NCBI RefSeq assembly: GCF_037893015.1
Contig: NC_133661.1
Coordinates: 181,824,508 to 181,888,507 of the forward strand
Length of the DNA stretch: 64,000 nt
Direction: 5' to 3'
Origin: Macrotis lagotis
Taxonomy: Eukaryota > Chordata > Mammalia > Peramelemorphia > Peramelidae
Each line of letters begins with the position of its first letter. The first letter of the stretch is position 1. A model generated the notes under the pieces. It was not told where the DNA came from. It ran no database searches and was given only the letters and a program-made list of their open reading frames with translations. Shown in pieces: positions 1 through 12,794 of this stretch. Position numbers and translations under genes: made by a program.

Positions 1-115
1 CCAACTGATGGCCATTCCCTCAATTTCCAGTTCTTTGCCACTACAAAAAGAGCTGCTATAAGTATTTTTGTATATGTAGGATTTTTTATCTTTTTTGTGA
101 TCTCTTCCCTCAAAG
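1..115 (-). mobile_element. LINE-1 3' end fragment, antisense
   Basis: The text about a 'ccagttgatgggcattc'-like start followed by a 'gggctgctatgaatat'-like phrase matches the better-preserved antisense LINE-1 3' region at about 34,740-34,830. It is cut by the window edge on the left. Identification is by internal comparison only. Confidence 0.6.
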
Positions 116-129
116 AATAATATTTTGTC

Positions 130-540
130 CTATTCCCAGGTACTTGACCAGCTTTGGGGGGGGCACAAAATCAGAGTATAAGAACAGCACCTTCAGAAGG
201 GGACTTTGGAATACATTCTCTTCTTCAGTAGGAGCATATCTCCCTAATGGAGCACCCTTCCTGCTAGAGCATCCCTCTCCCTTCCCAGTAAGAGCTCTCC
301 CCCCTGTTGGAGTACTACCTTCCTGCTGAATGGTCTCATGTCTATGTACTCCATTTTGTGAATTACATATTGCACTCTATTAGTATATATGCCTGAGTTA
401 TATATTAGGTCCCCTTTTCCTCTCTCCTTCACTTCCTCTTTCCATTGTTTGCAATAAAGCTTTGCACTGAACTTATTCCCACTGTTTAACACATTATTCT
501 CAGCACCCAAACTCACTAAGGTATTATTTCCCCAAGGGGT
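130..540 (+). mobile_element. possible LTR fossil (retrovirus-like), family unresolved
   Basis: This block has the layout of a retroviral LTR. A TATA-like gagtataagaac lies near 173, a pyrimidine-rich stretch follows, and a polyadenylation signal AATAAA lies near 452 before a short terminal segment. Exact ends and target duplications were not found, so this is a weak call. It is an old fossil if real. Confidence 0.3.
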
Positions 541-1730
541 TCATAGTTCTTTTCTTAAATATAAACTGAATACCTAGACAAGGACAAATTATTAATAGTC
601 AAATCGATAGTGTCATCTATAGTATGACATTGAGACCAGGAGTAGAAAGCAAGGGTCAAGAGGGGATCCCCACAAACTTCTAGGTGATACTCCCTTATGC
701 CAAAGGACTATCTCAAAAGAATTGGCTTAGTATAGTGAGATAGTTGGGAATATTTTACCTTTCTGTATGTACCCATAGTACTTTGCATACTAAATATTTT
801 TTCAATCATTTTTTGAAAATGGTAAATGCAATAGATTCAAAGCTTAACATACGATTCTCTTTTTCTGTTCTTTGTGGAAATGTTCATGTTTGTTGATGTT
901 TGTCAAGTTCAGAATAACAAAAAACTTTTAAAAGTCAGTTGTCTTAAAATAGATGACTGCTAGAAAGTGAAGCTCTATCTTCTTCAGCCAGCAATGGCAA
1001 TAGAGTCACTGGTTCAGCCTTTAGGACAAGTTGCCAATCAGTTTGGCAAAAGGGTACCCTCCAGGCAAACCTGGATTTTTTTTCTAATGGTGCATATCCT
1101 CCTACCCAAAGAGTAAGACTTTGATACCTAGACTGATTCTTGCTGCAGATAAGGGACTAAAGCAGGGAAATATAGGAGATTATGAGTGCTTCAGCCAACT
1201 TGCCTTTATTATCAATATTTATACCAGGATAATTCTCCTCATAGGAAAAGCAGAAATCAATGCTCTACATTGATTCTAGTGACAGAAAAGTAAGGGGATA
1301 AAAAGCAGGTAAAACACCTGTCTCTTTAGGGGCTGGGGTGGGAAAGGGGTATGTTAGGACCACGAGAGCAGCTATGTGAAATCTCTGGCTGCCACCAGAT
1401 GGCGCTCAAGATTCTCCCTTCCCCAGTTCCCATTCAATCTCTCTGCATGGGTGAATGCACTTTTAATGCCTTCAAAAGCACAGGTTCTATCTTGTTTCAT
1501 CTAGGATAGTCTATAGTCAATTAATTTAGGATATAAATATGAATATTTCCAATAATTTATTCATAATTTATCAAAATTGCTCATCTAATATGCCTGGGAT
1601 TCTTATTTCCTTCCCAATCCCTTTCATGATTCAATAAGATTACACATTTTCATTCAGATGTGTATTAAATGAACTATTTATTAAATAAAATTGAAAACTA
1701 TAAAGTATGTCTTTGAAAGAGAATACAAGA
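541..1730. other. intergenic, nothing recognised
   Basis: AT-rich sequence without a convincing gene, RNA or recognisable repeat. A short CTCF-like phrase (ccaccagatggcgctc, near 1,394) is visible, but a single motif is not strong evidence. Confidence 0.4.
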
Positions 1731-1890
1731 GGCGGCCAGGTGGTACAGTGGATAAAGCACAGGCCCTGGAGTCAGGAGTACCTGGGTTCAAATCCAGTCT
1801 CAAACACTTAATAATTACCTAGCTGTGTGGCCTTGGGCAAGCCACTTAACCCCATTTGCCTTGCAAAAACCTTAAAAAAAAAAAAGAAAG
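1731..1890 (+). mobile_element. WSINE1-like tRNA-derived SINE
   Basis: Full-length copy. It has a tRNA-related head with a box B-like GGTTCAAATCC, a body with 'ccttgggcaagccactta', and an A-rich tail. The short duplication gagaataca flanks it. Confidence 0.85.
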
Positions 1891-2261
1891 AGAGAGAATA
1901 CAGACAAATGGTTCCCCCTGGAACTTTCCCCCACCCTCTTCTAAAACATGACTTATTGCTCTCATAGGGTGGAGAGCTTAGGGTCATAAGAATTTGATTG
2001 AAATGAATTTCCAGGTGACTCCAGAATATGGATCTAACAAAGGGGGAAAAGGAACTATCTCATCATGAAGGAGGAGATAATTCTCTTTTCCAATTTCTAT
2101 AGGGATAGCATTAGATTATAGGTAAAAACTAGAGTACTCTGAGTGACCTTTTCCCCCTAGTGAGTACACTGTTTATTTGTCTGTCTGCTGTTTCTGTCAG
2201 TTTCTGTTTATCTGGCTCTGTCAATCTGTCTCAATTGTTTCTATTTTTGGTTGTCCATCTC

Positions 2262-2305
2262 TCTGTCTCTGTCTCTGTCTCTGTCTCTGTCTCTGTCTCT
2301 GTCTC
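2262..2305 (+). repeat. (TCTGTC)n microsatellite
   Basis: About seven hexamer copies in a row. The open reading frame over it is a by-product of the repeat. Confidence 0.9.
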
Positions 2306-2754
2306 AAATAGTGTGTCTGTTGTAAATAAGGTAATTTTCTTGATGATCAAATGACCTACTCTGTCAGGACATAGAATGACTTTAGGCTACTTCTGTTTTT
2401 TTTTTTTCATTAAAATGAAAAATTCAGCTCCCAGCTCTATAGTTTGGTTCTTGGCACTGAAAAAGAAAGATTAAATTTCAGGGGAAGAAAAGTTAAGTTG
2501 TTTCTAACAGGGGGTTTCAATTTGTACACTGAAAATGTAACATCCCAAGGTTACTTCTCAAAAGTTTGCAGTGGAATAACCAGTTTTGTAACATTGACAG
2601 CATTGAGGATATCCTTATGAATGTCAAGGAGAAGAGAAGCTCTCTAACTTTGTTCTAGAATTATTGTAAGGAGAAATAATCAAAGATGCAGTAGTTATGG
2701 AGCTATGCGGGGGGGGGGGCAGGAAACCGAAGATCAAAACAGATACATGTAAGG
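2306..2754. other. intergenic, nothing recognised
   Basis: AT-rich, with a T tract near 2,397 and a G tract near 2,708. No gene or classified repeat seen. Confidence 0.4.
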
Positions 2755-3005
2755 CGGCATCATCATCACTGAATTCATACAGTACCTATTATGAGTCAGG
2801 TGTTTTATGAATTTTACTCATTTGATTCTCACAAAACTGAGAGATAGTTGCTGTTACCATTTCAATTTTATTGTTGAAAAACAAAGGCAAATAAAAGTTG
2901 TGACTCACCTAAGATCCCACAGGTAGCAAGTATCTAAGATTGAATTTGAATTTGGGGCTTCCTGAGTCCAAACTCAACTCTCTCTTTCCAATGGGTCACG
3001 TAGCT
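2755..3005 (+). mobile_element. MIR/THER1-type CORE-SINE fragment
   Basis: It shows the CORE-SINE order: 'ctattatgagtcaggtg', 'tttgattctcacaa', a diverged 'cccattttacagatgaggaaa' segment and a 'cacaggtagcaagt' segment. It is diverged and therefore old. Confidence 0.6.
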
Positions 3006-3596
3006 CCAGGAACATCCCCCTTGCTACTTAGAACTGGTTGGGAAAGTCAGGGAGGTCAGGACAGAGTGTACTGTAATAAAATGTACCTTTCGTGGATTAT
3101 ATCAATTGTACCTTGAAGATGAAACAACCTAAAGTCATAGTACTCAAATGTGGAGTGTGTGCAAGTTCAGTCAAATAGAACAGTCCAGTATGGGTTACTA
3201 AGGGCAAAGAAAAAAAGAACCCAATCTGAAAGAACTATTATAGATGCTGCTGGTAGCTGGGCTATAATACAGAGGGACGAGTCAGTTAAGAACCAGAGGT
3301 CAGGTCCTGTTGTCTTGGTAATGGCACCCAAAAAGCATATGCAAAAAGACCAAGTAGTGTTCCTTTTATTCAAAGAGCCAAACTGCAGTGCACTGGGCAA
3401 GTACTAGAAAATGGCACAGAATCTAGGGGTGGGTGTTATGTTAAAAAAAAAAAAATTCACCTCTGCCTCAAAAAGCTTTCCAGCATCCATGTAGTTCTAA
3501 CAGTGAGAATTAACTTCTGGAGTATTCTCTTGTGCTGGGAAAATGGGATCCCAAATGGCAATAATATCCCAGTCAATTTATGAAAAACACCTAAAG
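3006..3596. other. intergenic, nothing recognised
   Basis: Two overlapping opposite-strand reading frames of 77 to 85 codons lie here, but neither resembles a known protein. Treated as chance. Confidence 0.4.
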
Positions 3597-3836
3597 TTGT
3601 TGAATTGTTTCAGTTATGTTCAACTCTTTGTGAACCCATTTGAGGTTTTATTGGCAAAGAAACTGGAGTGGTTTGTCATTTCCTTGTCCAGTTCATTTAA
3701 CGGATGAGGAAATTGAGGCCAATAGCATTAAAGTCAGGGTCACATTGCTAATAAATGTCAGAAGCCAGATTTAGACTCAAGTCCTCCTGACTCCAGGGTC
3801 AGTCTGCTATCCACTGTGCCACCCAGGCTGCCCATA
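3597..3836 (-). mobile_element. MAR1-like SINE with RTE-type 3' end
   Basis: The 'gttatgttcaactctttgtg' and 'actggagtggtttgtcattt' phrases match the 3' end of RTE/BovB LINEs. They are joined to a tRNA-SINE-like segment ending 'tatccactgtgccaccca'. This architecture is known for marsupial MAR1 SINEs. The family name is from memory. Confidence 0.65.
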
Positions 3837-3839
3837 TTA

Positions 3840-4290
3840 TATCTCACTGTCCTGAAACATGTAACTCTAAAGCCTACACAGGAGTTTAAATTAAGTTGTA
3901 TGAGTAAGAAGAATAACCTAAATACTTAAAAATAAATAAAAAATTTTAAATAACATGCATTTAAAATTAAAAAGAAAAAAAAGTTGACACCATTCCACCG
4001 GTATGAATTATCCCAGCAAACAACTCTGGGGATCTAGCATTGATTAGTTACCATTCTGATCTATTCAAAACACTAGCAAGGTGCTGTTGGCAACAAGCAG
4101 GCACTCTGCATATGAAAACTTAATCTAACAACCTGTGCTTCTCTTGCAGAAGCTTAAGGTGAATGGAGGTAAGTGCTTCTTTAGAGTATAAACAAATTAA
4201 TTCATCCTTCATTTACCTGGTAGAACCAGAGAGGTTGGACTTTTGAGATTGCATCCAGGAAATCAAAGGTTTATCTGAGTAGGAAATAAC
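3840..4290. other. intergenic, nothing recognised
   Basis: AT-rich with A-rich tracts near 3,935-3,985. No gene or classified repeat seen. Confidence 0.4.
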
Positions 4291-4379
4291 ACAATATTTT
4301 TATTGAAGGAATAGACTATAAGATGTGTCTAAGGGATAGAATCCATTTCCACAATTTCCAACATTTTCAAAACAATATG

Positions 4380-5260
4380 TGAAAATTCCACTATCAGAGA
4401 TGGAGAACCTTAGGAACTCCCTGAAGGAACTGCTGGATAATGTTATCAGCAAAAAATTAGCTCCACACCAGACTATGTTTCATCTATAGTGATAGGAAAG
4501 GATAAGACTGAGAAAGCCAGGATATGTGTAGATTATCAGATTCTCAATACCAAAACTATTAAACCACATCTCTAGTTTAAAATGCTCTAGATAAGGGTAC
4601 CCTTTTGGGGGTATCACAGACTTCTTTGACATTCAGAATAAATGTCCAAAATAAAATACATAGGAATACAAAGAAAATGAAAGGTGGTGAAAAATTAGGA
4701 TAACACTTTTTTTCTATTCAAATTCATAGACCCCTTGAAATCTATCCACAGACCCCATTAGTGGTTTGTGCACCCCAGGTTAAGAGTTCTTGAACTAGTT
4801 CTAGTTTTCTAAGTAGCTATTCTTTTTTTTTTTAGTTTTTGCAAGATAATTGGGTTAAGTGACCTGCCCAAGATCATACAGTCAGGCAATTATTAAGTGC
4901 CTGAGGTTGGATTTGAACTCAGGCCCTTCTGACTCCAGAGTCATTACTCTATCTACTGTATCACTTAGCTACACCACCACCCCTGTTATTCTTAATATTG
5001 TAAATTTTTCTAAGATTTCAGTTGCAGAAAAAGATAAAGAAGAGATGGTTCTCATCTGCCCAACAGGAGGATTATACCAATTAAATACCATATTCCCCAG
5101 GGATTTCTAGGGTCCCTGATATTTTTCAGCATTTATGGGGAAAGTATTTAGAATTATGAACTACTTAAAAGTGTTAGTTTATTTGGATGATCTCATTGTA
5201 TTTGGGAAGATACTGAAAAGAACATAAGAAAAGATGACTACAAGAATTAGGCTGATGAAA
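4380..5260 (+). mobile_element. Ty3/Gypsy-type LTR retroelement fossil, pol (RT) region
   Basis: Conceptual translation of short stretches shows the reverse-transcriptase signatures of Ty3/Gypsy elements. An 'ICVDYQILN'-like block is encoded near 4,525-4,555, and a 'YLDDLIVFG'-like catalytic block near 5,177-5,205. A SINE has landed between them (4,812-4,985). No LTRs, gag or integrase were recognised. The copy is broken in several places and looks old. Confidence 0.6.
4812..4985 (-). mobile_element. WSINE1-like SINE, antisense
   Basis: Reverse-complement SINE with a T tract, 'gttaagtgacctgcccaag', 'ggatttgaactcaggcc' and 'tctatctactgtatcactta'. It is more diverged than the others here. It sits inside the Ty3/Gypsy fossil and so postdates it. 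Confidence 0.8.
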
Positions 5261-5315
5261 AGTTGCTACCCTAAAACTGGCAATTCCACTTCTGGGGAAC
5301 CTTTGCCAAGTTTTA

Positions 5316-5560
5316 CATATGATAGCTAATATTTATATGAATTCAAATTTGCAAAACACTTCACAAGAAGTTCATTTGATCCTTGCAAGAGCCATGGGAA
5401 ATGAATGCTTTAATTATCCCCATTTTACAGATTAGAAAACTGAGAAAAAAGACTTGCCTCACACCATTAGTAAGTAGGATCTGAAATAGAATATGAACTC
5501 AGGGAGTCCTGAATCTAGGTCCAGCACTATATACATTGTGTCACCTTAATTATGGCAAAC
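5316..5560 (+). mobile_element. MIR/THER1-type CORE-SINE
   Basis: Shows 'tgcaaaacacttcaca', 'catttgatccttgcaag', 'ccccattttacagatta' and a tail matching '...aggtccagcactatatacat'. Order and spacing are those of mammalian CORE-SINEs. Confidence 0.7.
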
Positions 5561-5821
5561 AATAATTTTATTTTTCTGAGGGAAGTAAAACAAAGATGAA
5601 CAGCCTCACTATGTCCTTTTTCTAGCTTGCTCTTGAATAGGTTTTTATGTCAAGAAGGGGGCATTATGAGGAAAACTCCTCATCCTAGTTTCATCCAGAT
5701 TCTTTGTAGTTTTGGTAAATAGAAACCCTGAGATGATTTGAAGCCCTAGTTCAAAAGAAATTTTGTGCTATAAGTCAGATGAGGATCGAAACTGATGACC
5801 CTGAGGAGCAGATAGACTTTT

Positions 5822-5972
5822 GAACTAGGTGGTGAAGTGGATAGAGCACCGGCCCTGGAGTCAGGAGTCCCTGAGTTCAAATCTGGCCTCAGACACTTAA
5901 TAATCATCTAGCCGTGTGGCCTTGGGAAAGCCACTTAACCCCATTTGCCTTGCAAAAACCTAAAACAAAGTT
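5822..5972 (+). mobile_element. WSINE1-like SINE
   Basis: Nearly full-length copy from 'gaactaggtggtgaagtgg' to 'ccttgcaaaaacctaaaac'. Confidence 0.85.
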
Positions 5973-6004
5973 AGACTTTAAAATGCCCAAGAAAGTTACA
6001 AGAA

Positions 6005-6113
6005 ATTGTTAAGGTTTTTGCTGGAACAAAATCATCACAGCCAGGATGAGAAGGGAAGCAGTCAGTTGGAGAAAACTCTTTTCATTAAATATTTGATAAG
6101 GGTCTGATATCCA

Positions 6114-6183
<70 letters not shown>

Positions 6184-6655
6184 GTATATATAAAATGTGT
6201 GTATATGAAACTAATATAAAAATATAAAACCAAGTGTTTATATAAGTGGTAAAAGAGCATGAACAAAACTTTCTCTAAAGAAGATTTGTAAATTATTACC
6301 ATCCATATGAGAGATTGCTCCAAATCATTAATAATAATAAAAAATAGACCATCAAAACTATGACAAAGGTTGGAAATAGCCAATTTTGAAAAAATATCAG
6401 GCACATCAATACACAGTTGATGGAGTCGAAAATTGGTCTAATTTCTAGAATGAATTATGCTAAGAAAGTGACATAAATATCCATGTCCAATGATTCAGAG
6501 ATTCCACTGTAAGGTATATATCCCAAGATCAAAGATAGAAAGAAAGCTTCATATGTATATATATATATAAAATAGAGAATTATGCTTGTAGGAATAAATA
6601 GCACACAAGAAATATGTATAACCATGAAAAATATATAACAGTATATATGCATGGG
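6005..6655 (+). mobile_element. old LINE-1 ORF2 C-terminal fragment
   Basis: Phrases such as 'gatgagaagggaagcagtcag', a run about small-molecule-like 'gctccaaatcattaataat', and 'tatatcccaagatcaaaga' match the ORF2 3' part seen better preserved at 18,640-19,050. It contains the CA repeat at 6,115-6,172. Confidence 0.55.
6115..6172 (+). repeat. (CA)n microsatellite
   Basis: About 28 uninterrupted CA units, followed by a short (TA) stretch. Explains the cysteine/valine-rich antisense reading frame here. Confidence 0.95.
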
Positions 6656-6769
6656 GAATATGATTAGAGCACATAAGTGAAAGAGAACCCATAGGTAAAA
6701 TTATCAACTAGTCTTACAAAAAGTACCAAGATCCTTTATTCTCCCTCTCTTTTGGAAAGGGTCTATGGG

Positions 6770-7300
6770 GTATTCAAGGAGGACTGGCACCTATGTTGAG
6801 GTTTTTCTGAGCCTTTTCCAGAACTGTTCATCTACCTTTGGTATCCACCTTTCGTCCAACTCTTGCCTATGACTCCAAGAATCTGTAACATGCACAGAGG
6901 TTACACCTTGTTAACAGACTGGTTAAACCAGATTGAGGGTAACTAATAGGACTTAATAAGTAGGTGAGTTTGGTGGGGGAGGTAGTATTTATACTAAGCA
7001 TGTGAAATCTTACTCCAGTGGAATGGGTGGATGAGAACAATTTGTTCCAACGGCCATGAAGACAACTGAAGCAGGTGCTGTTGAACATTTAGAGCTTGGT
7101 CATCCATTGCATCCTGAGTCATCAGTAATCATCTTGACTTTTGACTTAGCGTTGGTAAGATTGATTAGCAGTCTGGAAAAGAGAGTGAAGCTGACAGTTT
7201 TGTACAACTCTGCCTCACTTATATCCAGTTCATGTGAAAGTCAAAATATCATCCATCATGTCATTGGTTCTTTTCAAAAATGAAGGCTAAAAGATGACAG
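6770..7300 (+). mobile_element. dispersed marsupial repeat, possibly RTE-derived
   Basis: The segment with 'tttagagcttggtcatccattgc', 'tctgcctcacttatatcc' and 'cttttcaaaaatgaaggcta' looks like the 3' end of an abundant marsupial interspersed repeat. I cannot place the family with certainty. Confidence 0.4.
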
Positions 7301-8423
<1,123 letters not shown>

Positions 8424-10680
8424 AGTTCTCAGCTTTGAGTGAGGGCAAAGATGGCAGAGAGAAACCAGGCACTGTCTTTAAGTTCCTCTGGCTTTCCCTC
8501 TGAAGTAACCTGAACCAAGACTCTTAACAGAATTTGGATCTACAGAACTCAGAGAAGAACCTTGGAGAACATCTCATAGGGGAGTGTGGAAGCTTTAGCT
8601 GCATACCCAGAGAGTGGGAGAGCCCCAGCAAAGCAGTTAGACATCTATCCGGTCAGCTCAGCTGGTCTGGAAGACCAGGGCTGGGAGCCCCTATGTTTTC
8701 AGCGAGTCTCCCTGTTTCCAGGTGAATCCTATCTCCCCAAATCCTTTGGGATAAAGTAACTTTTCCTAGAACAAACACAGTAACATTCCCCTAGGCTCAG
8801 GTGTGTGTGACAGATTTACCCCAGTGTTAATTGAAGACTAAGTAGTAGACCCAGCCCACATTGTTCAAGGACAACCCGGATCCTGCTGCCCTCTACCCCC
8901 CATCCCCAGACCTAGAAAATAGGCCACTAATCAAGGTCACAGATACTCCAGAGAAAGCATCTAGCATCCCCCTACTGACCAGTGCACTTGGAGTTACTAG
9001 ACCCAGTGAGCAAAGCCTCCAAGAATCTCAACACCAAAGGTCTGTGAAACAGCCCCTCCCCAACACAAGATCCCAGAAAAATGAAGAAAAGCCAGATAAA
9101 ATGGGGTTCATTGAATGTTACCTTGAAGACAAGTATCCTGACTAAGAGTGAACTAGAGTTTCAGAGGAGAATGTGAATTGATCTCCAGCCCAGGAAGATT
9201 TCTTAAAAGAGATCAGGAAGGAGTTTAAAAATCAATTGGAAAAATTGGGAAAAGAAACACAAGAGAAAATTTACATCTTGCAACAAGAAAACAAACCCTT
9301 CAAAAATATAATTGGACAAGTGCAAAAAAAATAATTCTTTCAAACTACAATTGGACAAATGGAAAACTTCAAAAATAGAATTGACAGATTGTAAACTGAT
9401 TTGCAAAAGGTAAAGAGATTGGAATCTGTGGAAACTAACGACTTCATGAAACAAGAATCTGTTGAACAAAACCAAAAAATGGGGGAAAAAACAGAAGAAA
9501 ATATAAAATAACGTCATCAGCAAAACAACTGACCTGAAGAATAGATCTAGGAGAGAATTTAAGAATCATTGAATTTCCTGAAAATATTGAGGAGAAAAAA
9601 AGCCTAGATTCCATACTTCAGGATATAGTGAAGGAAATTGCCTTGATATCATAGAACCAGAGGACAAAATAGTTATTGAGAGAATGCATCAATCCCCCCT
9701 GAAAGGGATCCCAAAATGAAAACATCAAGGAATATTATGGTCAAACTCTGAAACTATCAGATAAAAAAGAAAATCCTGCAAGCATCCAGAAAGAAACAAT
9801 ATAAATACCAAGGAGACACAATAAGGATAACACAGGACCTGGCTGCATCAACATTAAGGAATGAAAAGGCCTGGAATATGACATTCCAAAGAGCAAGGGG
9901 GCTTGGAGTGCTGCCAAGAATTCACTATCCAAGGGGGCGGAGCCAAGATGGTGACAAGAAGGGGATCGAGTCTTAGGAGCTCTCTAATAAAACTCATCAG
10001 CTAAGTACTCTAACTAAACTTTCGAGAGACAGAACCCACCCAGGGACACAGTGAGGCAGTTCTCCTACTTAAGGTAACCTGGAAAAGAGCAGAAAGGCTC
10101 TGCTCCCTGGGATCGGAGAGGCAGCCCACCAGAGGGGTGGCCCGCCAGAGCGAAAGAACTTCAGCCTCCCTGAGGCAGCCCCAGGGTGCTGGGAGTCTCA
10201 GCTCACAGCAGCAGGGGAGTCTCCTGAGCTGCACCCCGAGGAGCACCAGGCACAAAGTGGGGGAACAGAGGGGGACCTCTGCCAGAGCAAGCACATGGAG
10301 CCCAGCCCTCAGGGCACACAGTGAGCAGCCTGGCCTTTCTCCCAGACCAGGAAACAGAAGCAGGCGGAGCCAGTAAGCAGGAGCCCCCAGGACATGAGCC
10401 CATTGAGCTGAGGGAGGGGAGTGAAGAGAGACTGCAGAGCTCTGTCCTCAGCCTCAGGAACAGGACTCTGGGGCTCTGACCACATTCAGATCTTGATCGC
10501 AGCCTAGGCCCCGCCATAGAACAGCAGCCCCACCCCACCTCAGCCCCATGGCAAAGGGGGGGGGGGGCACTTATGGTCATTCACAGACCAGGGGGGAGGA
10601 CAGAGCCTCACACACTGAGACCCTTGTGGGAGTGTCCCAAAAGCTCAGGAAGCACCCCAAACCAGGCCCAGGCTGGGAAA

Positions 10681-11688
10681 ATGAGCAATCAGAGAAACAA
10701 AAGGAAGACTATTGAGAAATATTTTGCAAATGAGCCCAAGAAGGATCAAAATACTCAGTCTGAAGATGAGGAAGCACAAGTTCCTGCATCTAAAGACTCC
10801 AAGAAAAACAGAAATTGGGCTCAGGCTATGACAGAGCTCAAAAAAGACTTTGAAAATCAAATGAGGGAGTTGGAAGAAAAACTGAGAAAAGAAAGGAGAG
10901 AGATGCAGGAAAAACATGAAAATGAAGTCAGCAGCTTAGTCAAGGAAATCCAAAAAAATGCTGAAGAAAATAGCATGCTAAAAAACATCTTAGGTCAAAT
11001 GGATAAAACAGTTCAAAAAATTATTGAGGAGAAGAATGCTTTAAAAAGCAAAATTGGCCAGATGGAAAAAGAGATAAGAAAACTCTCTGAGGAGAACAAA
11101 TCCTTCAGACAAAGAATAGAATTCAGGGAGATTGATGAATTTACCAGAAATCAGGAATCAATACTTCAAAACCAAAAAAATGAAAAATTAGAAGAAAATG
11201 TGAAATATCTCATTGAAAAAACAACTGATATGGAAAACAGACTTAGGAAAGATAATTTAAAAATTATTGTAATACCTGAAAGTCATGACCAGGAAAAGAG
11301 CCTTGACATCATTTTCAAAGAATTACTACAGGAAAATTGCCCTGATACTCTAGAAGCAGAGGGGAAAATAGAAATGGAGAGAATCCACCGATCCCCCCGA
11401 GAAAGAGATCCCAAAAAACCAACCCCTAGGAATATTATAGCCAAGTTCCAGAACTCCCAAGTCAAAGAGAAAATATTACAAGCAGCCAGAAGGACACAGT
11501 TCAATTATCGTGGAGCTGCAGTCAGGATCACACAGGACTTAGCAGCAACTACATTGGAAGCTCGTAGGGCTTGGAATACAATATACTGGAAGGCAAAAGA
11601 GCTTAGAATGCAGCCAAGAATGAACTACCCAGCAAGGCTGAATGTCCTCTTCCAGGGAAAAAGATGGACTTTCAATGAACCAGGGTAA
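10681..11688 (+). CDS. LINE-1/HAL1 ORF1 protein, apparently intact
   Basis: Open frame of 335 codons from ATG 10,681. The frame stays open upstream to another ATG at 10,573, but MSNQRNKRKT is the usual ORF1p-like basic start and I prefer it. Residues about 45-165 form a charged heptad-rich coiled coil. The RNA-recognition domain begins near 'RLRKDNLKIIVIPES'. The C-terminal domain carries 'ERIHRSPRERDPKKPTPR' and 'YPARLNVLFQGKRW'. ORF1p is the nucleic-acid-binding chaperone that trimerises on its RNA. The element lacks ORF2, so any mobility would need ORF2p from another LINE-1. Open over its full length, it is younger than its host element. It is a transposon gene, not a host gene. Confidence 0.85.
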   Translation: MSNQRNKRKTIEKYFANEPKKDQNTQSEDEEAQVPASKDSKKNRNWAQAMTELKKDFENQMRELEEKLRKERREMQEKHENEVSSLVKEIQKNAEENSMLKNILGQMDKTVQKIIEEKNALKSKIGQMEKEIRKLSEENKSFRQRIEFREIDEFTRNQESILQNQKNEKLEENVKYLIEKTTDMENRLRKDNLKIIVIPESHDQEKSLDIIFKELLQENCPDTLEAEGKIEMERIHRSPRERDPKKPTPRNIIAKFQNSQVKEKILQAARRTQFNYRGAAVRITQDLAATTLEARRAWNTIYWKAKELRMQPRMNYPARLNVLFQGKRWTFNEPG

Positions 11689-12267
11689 TTTCAAAGGTTC
11701 CTTTTGGAATGGCCAGAGCTGAACAGAAGGTTTGATCTTCAGATACAGGACTCAGGTGAAGCATGAAGATTGGAGGAGAGGGGGAAATATGAGGGACTTA
11801 GTGAGGATGAACTGCATGTATTCCTGCATAGAAAAATGACACTGATAATACTCATATGAACCTTCTCAGTTAATAGAGCAGATAGAGAGAGAGCTTTTAT
11901 AGTTGAAGCACAGGAGAAAGCTGAATTCGAAGATAAAATATGGTGTAAAAATGGAGTCAATAGAAAAAAAAGGGAAATGAAATGGGAGAAAGAAAAAGGA
12001 GAGGGGGAATAGTCCAAGATATTTCACATAAGATTTTTTTTATTACAATGAGCTATTGCAATGATATGGAAGGGGAGAGGCAAGGGGAATGAGGGAATCT
12101 TTGCTCTCATCAGAGGTGGCTAGGAGAGGAAACAGCATATATACTCAATGGGGTATAGACATCTGGAGTAAGAAGGAGGGGGGAACAGGGGGAAGGGGTG
12201 GGGATGTGAGTGATGGAGGAAAGGATGGACCATGGGGGGAGAGCGGTCAGATATAACACATTTTCTT

Positions 12268-12395
12268 TTTTACTTCTTGCAAGGGGCTGGGATTGGATGA
12301 CCTGTCCAGGACCATGGGGCCAGGTGGATTCTGGGCCTAAGGGGTGGTATGGGGGCTCAGGACCAGGGATCTGTCTGCTGAGCCAGTCAACGACC
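12268..12395 (-). repeat. antisense SINE-like module A in the half-LINE
   Basis: Reads 'ttcttgcaaggggctgggat...gacctgtccaggacc...', matching the reverse complement of the local tRNA-SINE 3' to 5', but strongly diverged from the WSINE copies in this window. Confidence 0.5.
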
Positions 12396-12604
12396 CTACA
12401 GCAGAGTCAGAGTGAAAGGAGAGAGAAAATAGAGTACACGGTAGTGGAGAAATAAGAAAGGAGGGAGTTGCGATCAGCAATGGCAACAATGGAAAAATAT
12501 GGAAGTAACTTTTGTGATGGACTTATCATAAAGAATGAGATCCACCCATGACAGAGTTGTTGGTGTTGGAACAAAGACTCAAGCACATTTTTTGTTATTA
12601 TTAT

Positions 12605-12750
12605 TATTTGGGGGAGGGTGCAGGGCAAGTGGGGCTGGATGGCCTGCCTGGGGCCACATAGCAGGGTGAACTTTGGGTGTCTGGGGCCGGATTTGGACCC
12701 AGGTGCTCCTGGCTCAAGGGCCAATGCTCTGTCTGCCACCCAGCCACCCC
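12605..12750 (-). repeat. antisense SINE-like module B in the half-LINE
   Basis: Shows 'gcagggcaagtggggctgg', 'ggggccacatagcaggg', 'ggccggatttggacccaggt' and 'ctgccacccagccacccc'. This is the SINE order in reverse, G+C-enriched relative to WSINE. Confidence 0.6.
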
Positions 12751-12794
12751 TACTATTATTACTATTTTATTTTATTTTGGGTCTTTTTTTTTCT

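Noticed and set aside
6009-6404. 131-codon antisense frame
   Set aside because: Its middle is a (CA)n repeat read as Cys-Val. The rest is antisense LINE-1.
9203-11504. Several antisense frames of 70 to 106 codons
   Set aside because: Shadows of the A-rich LINE-1 ORF1 coding strands.
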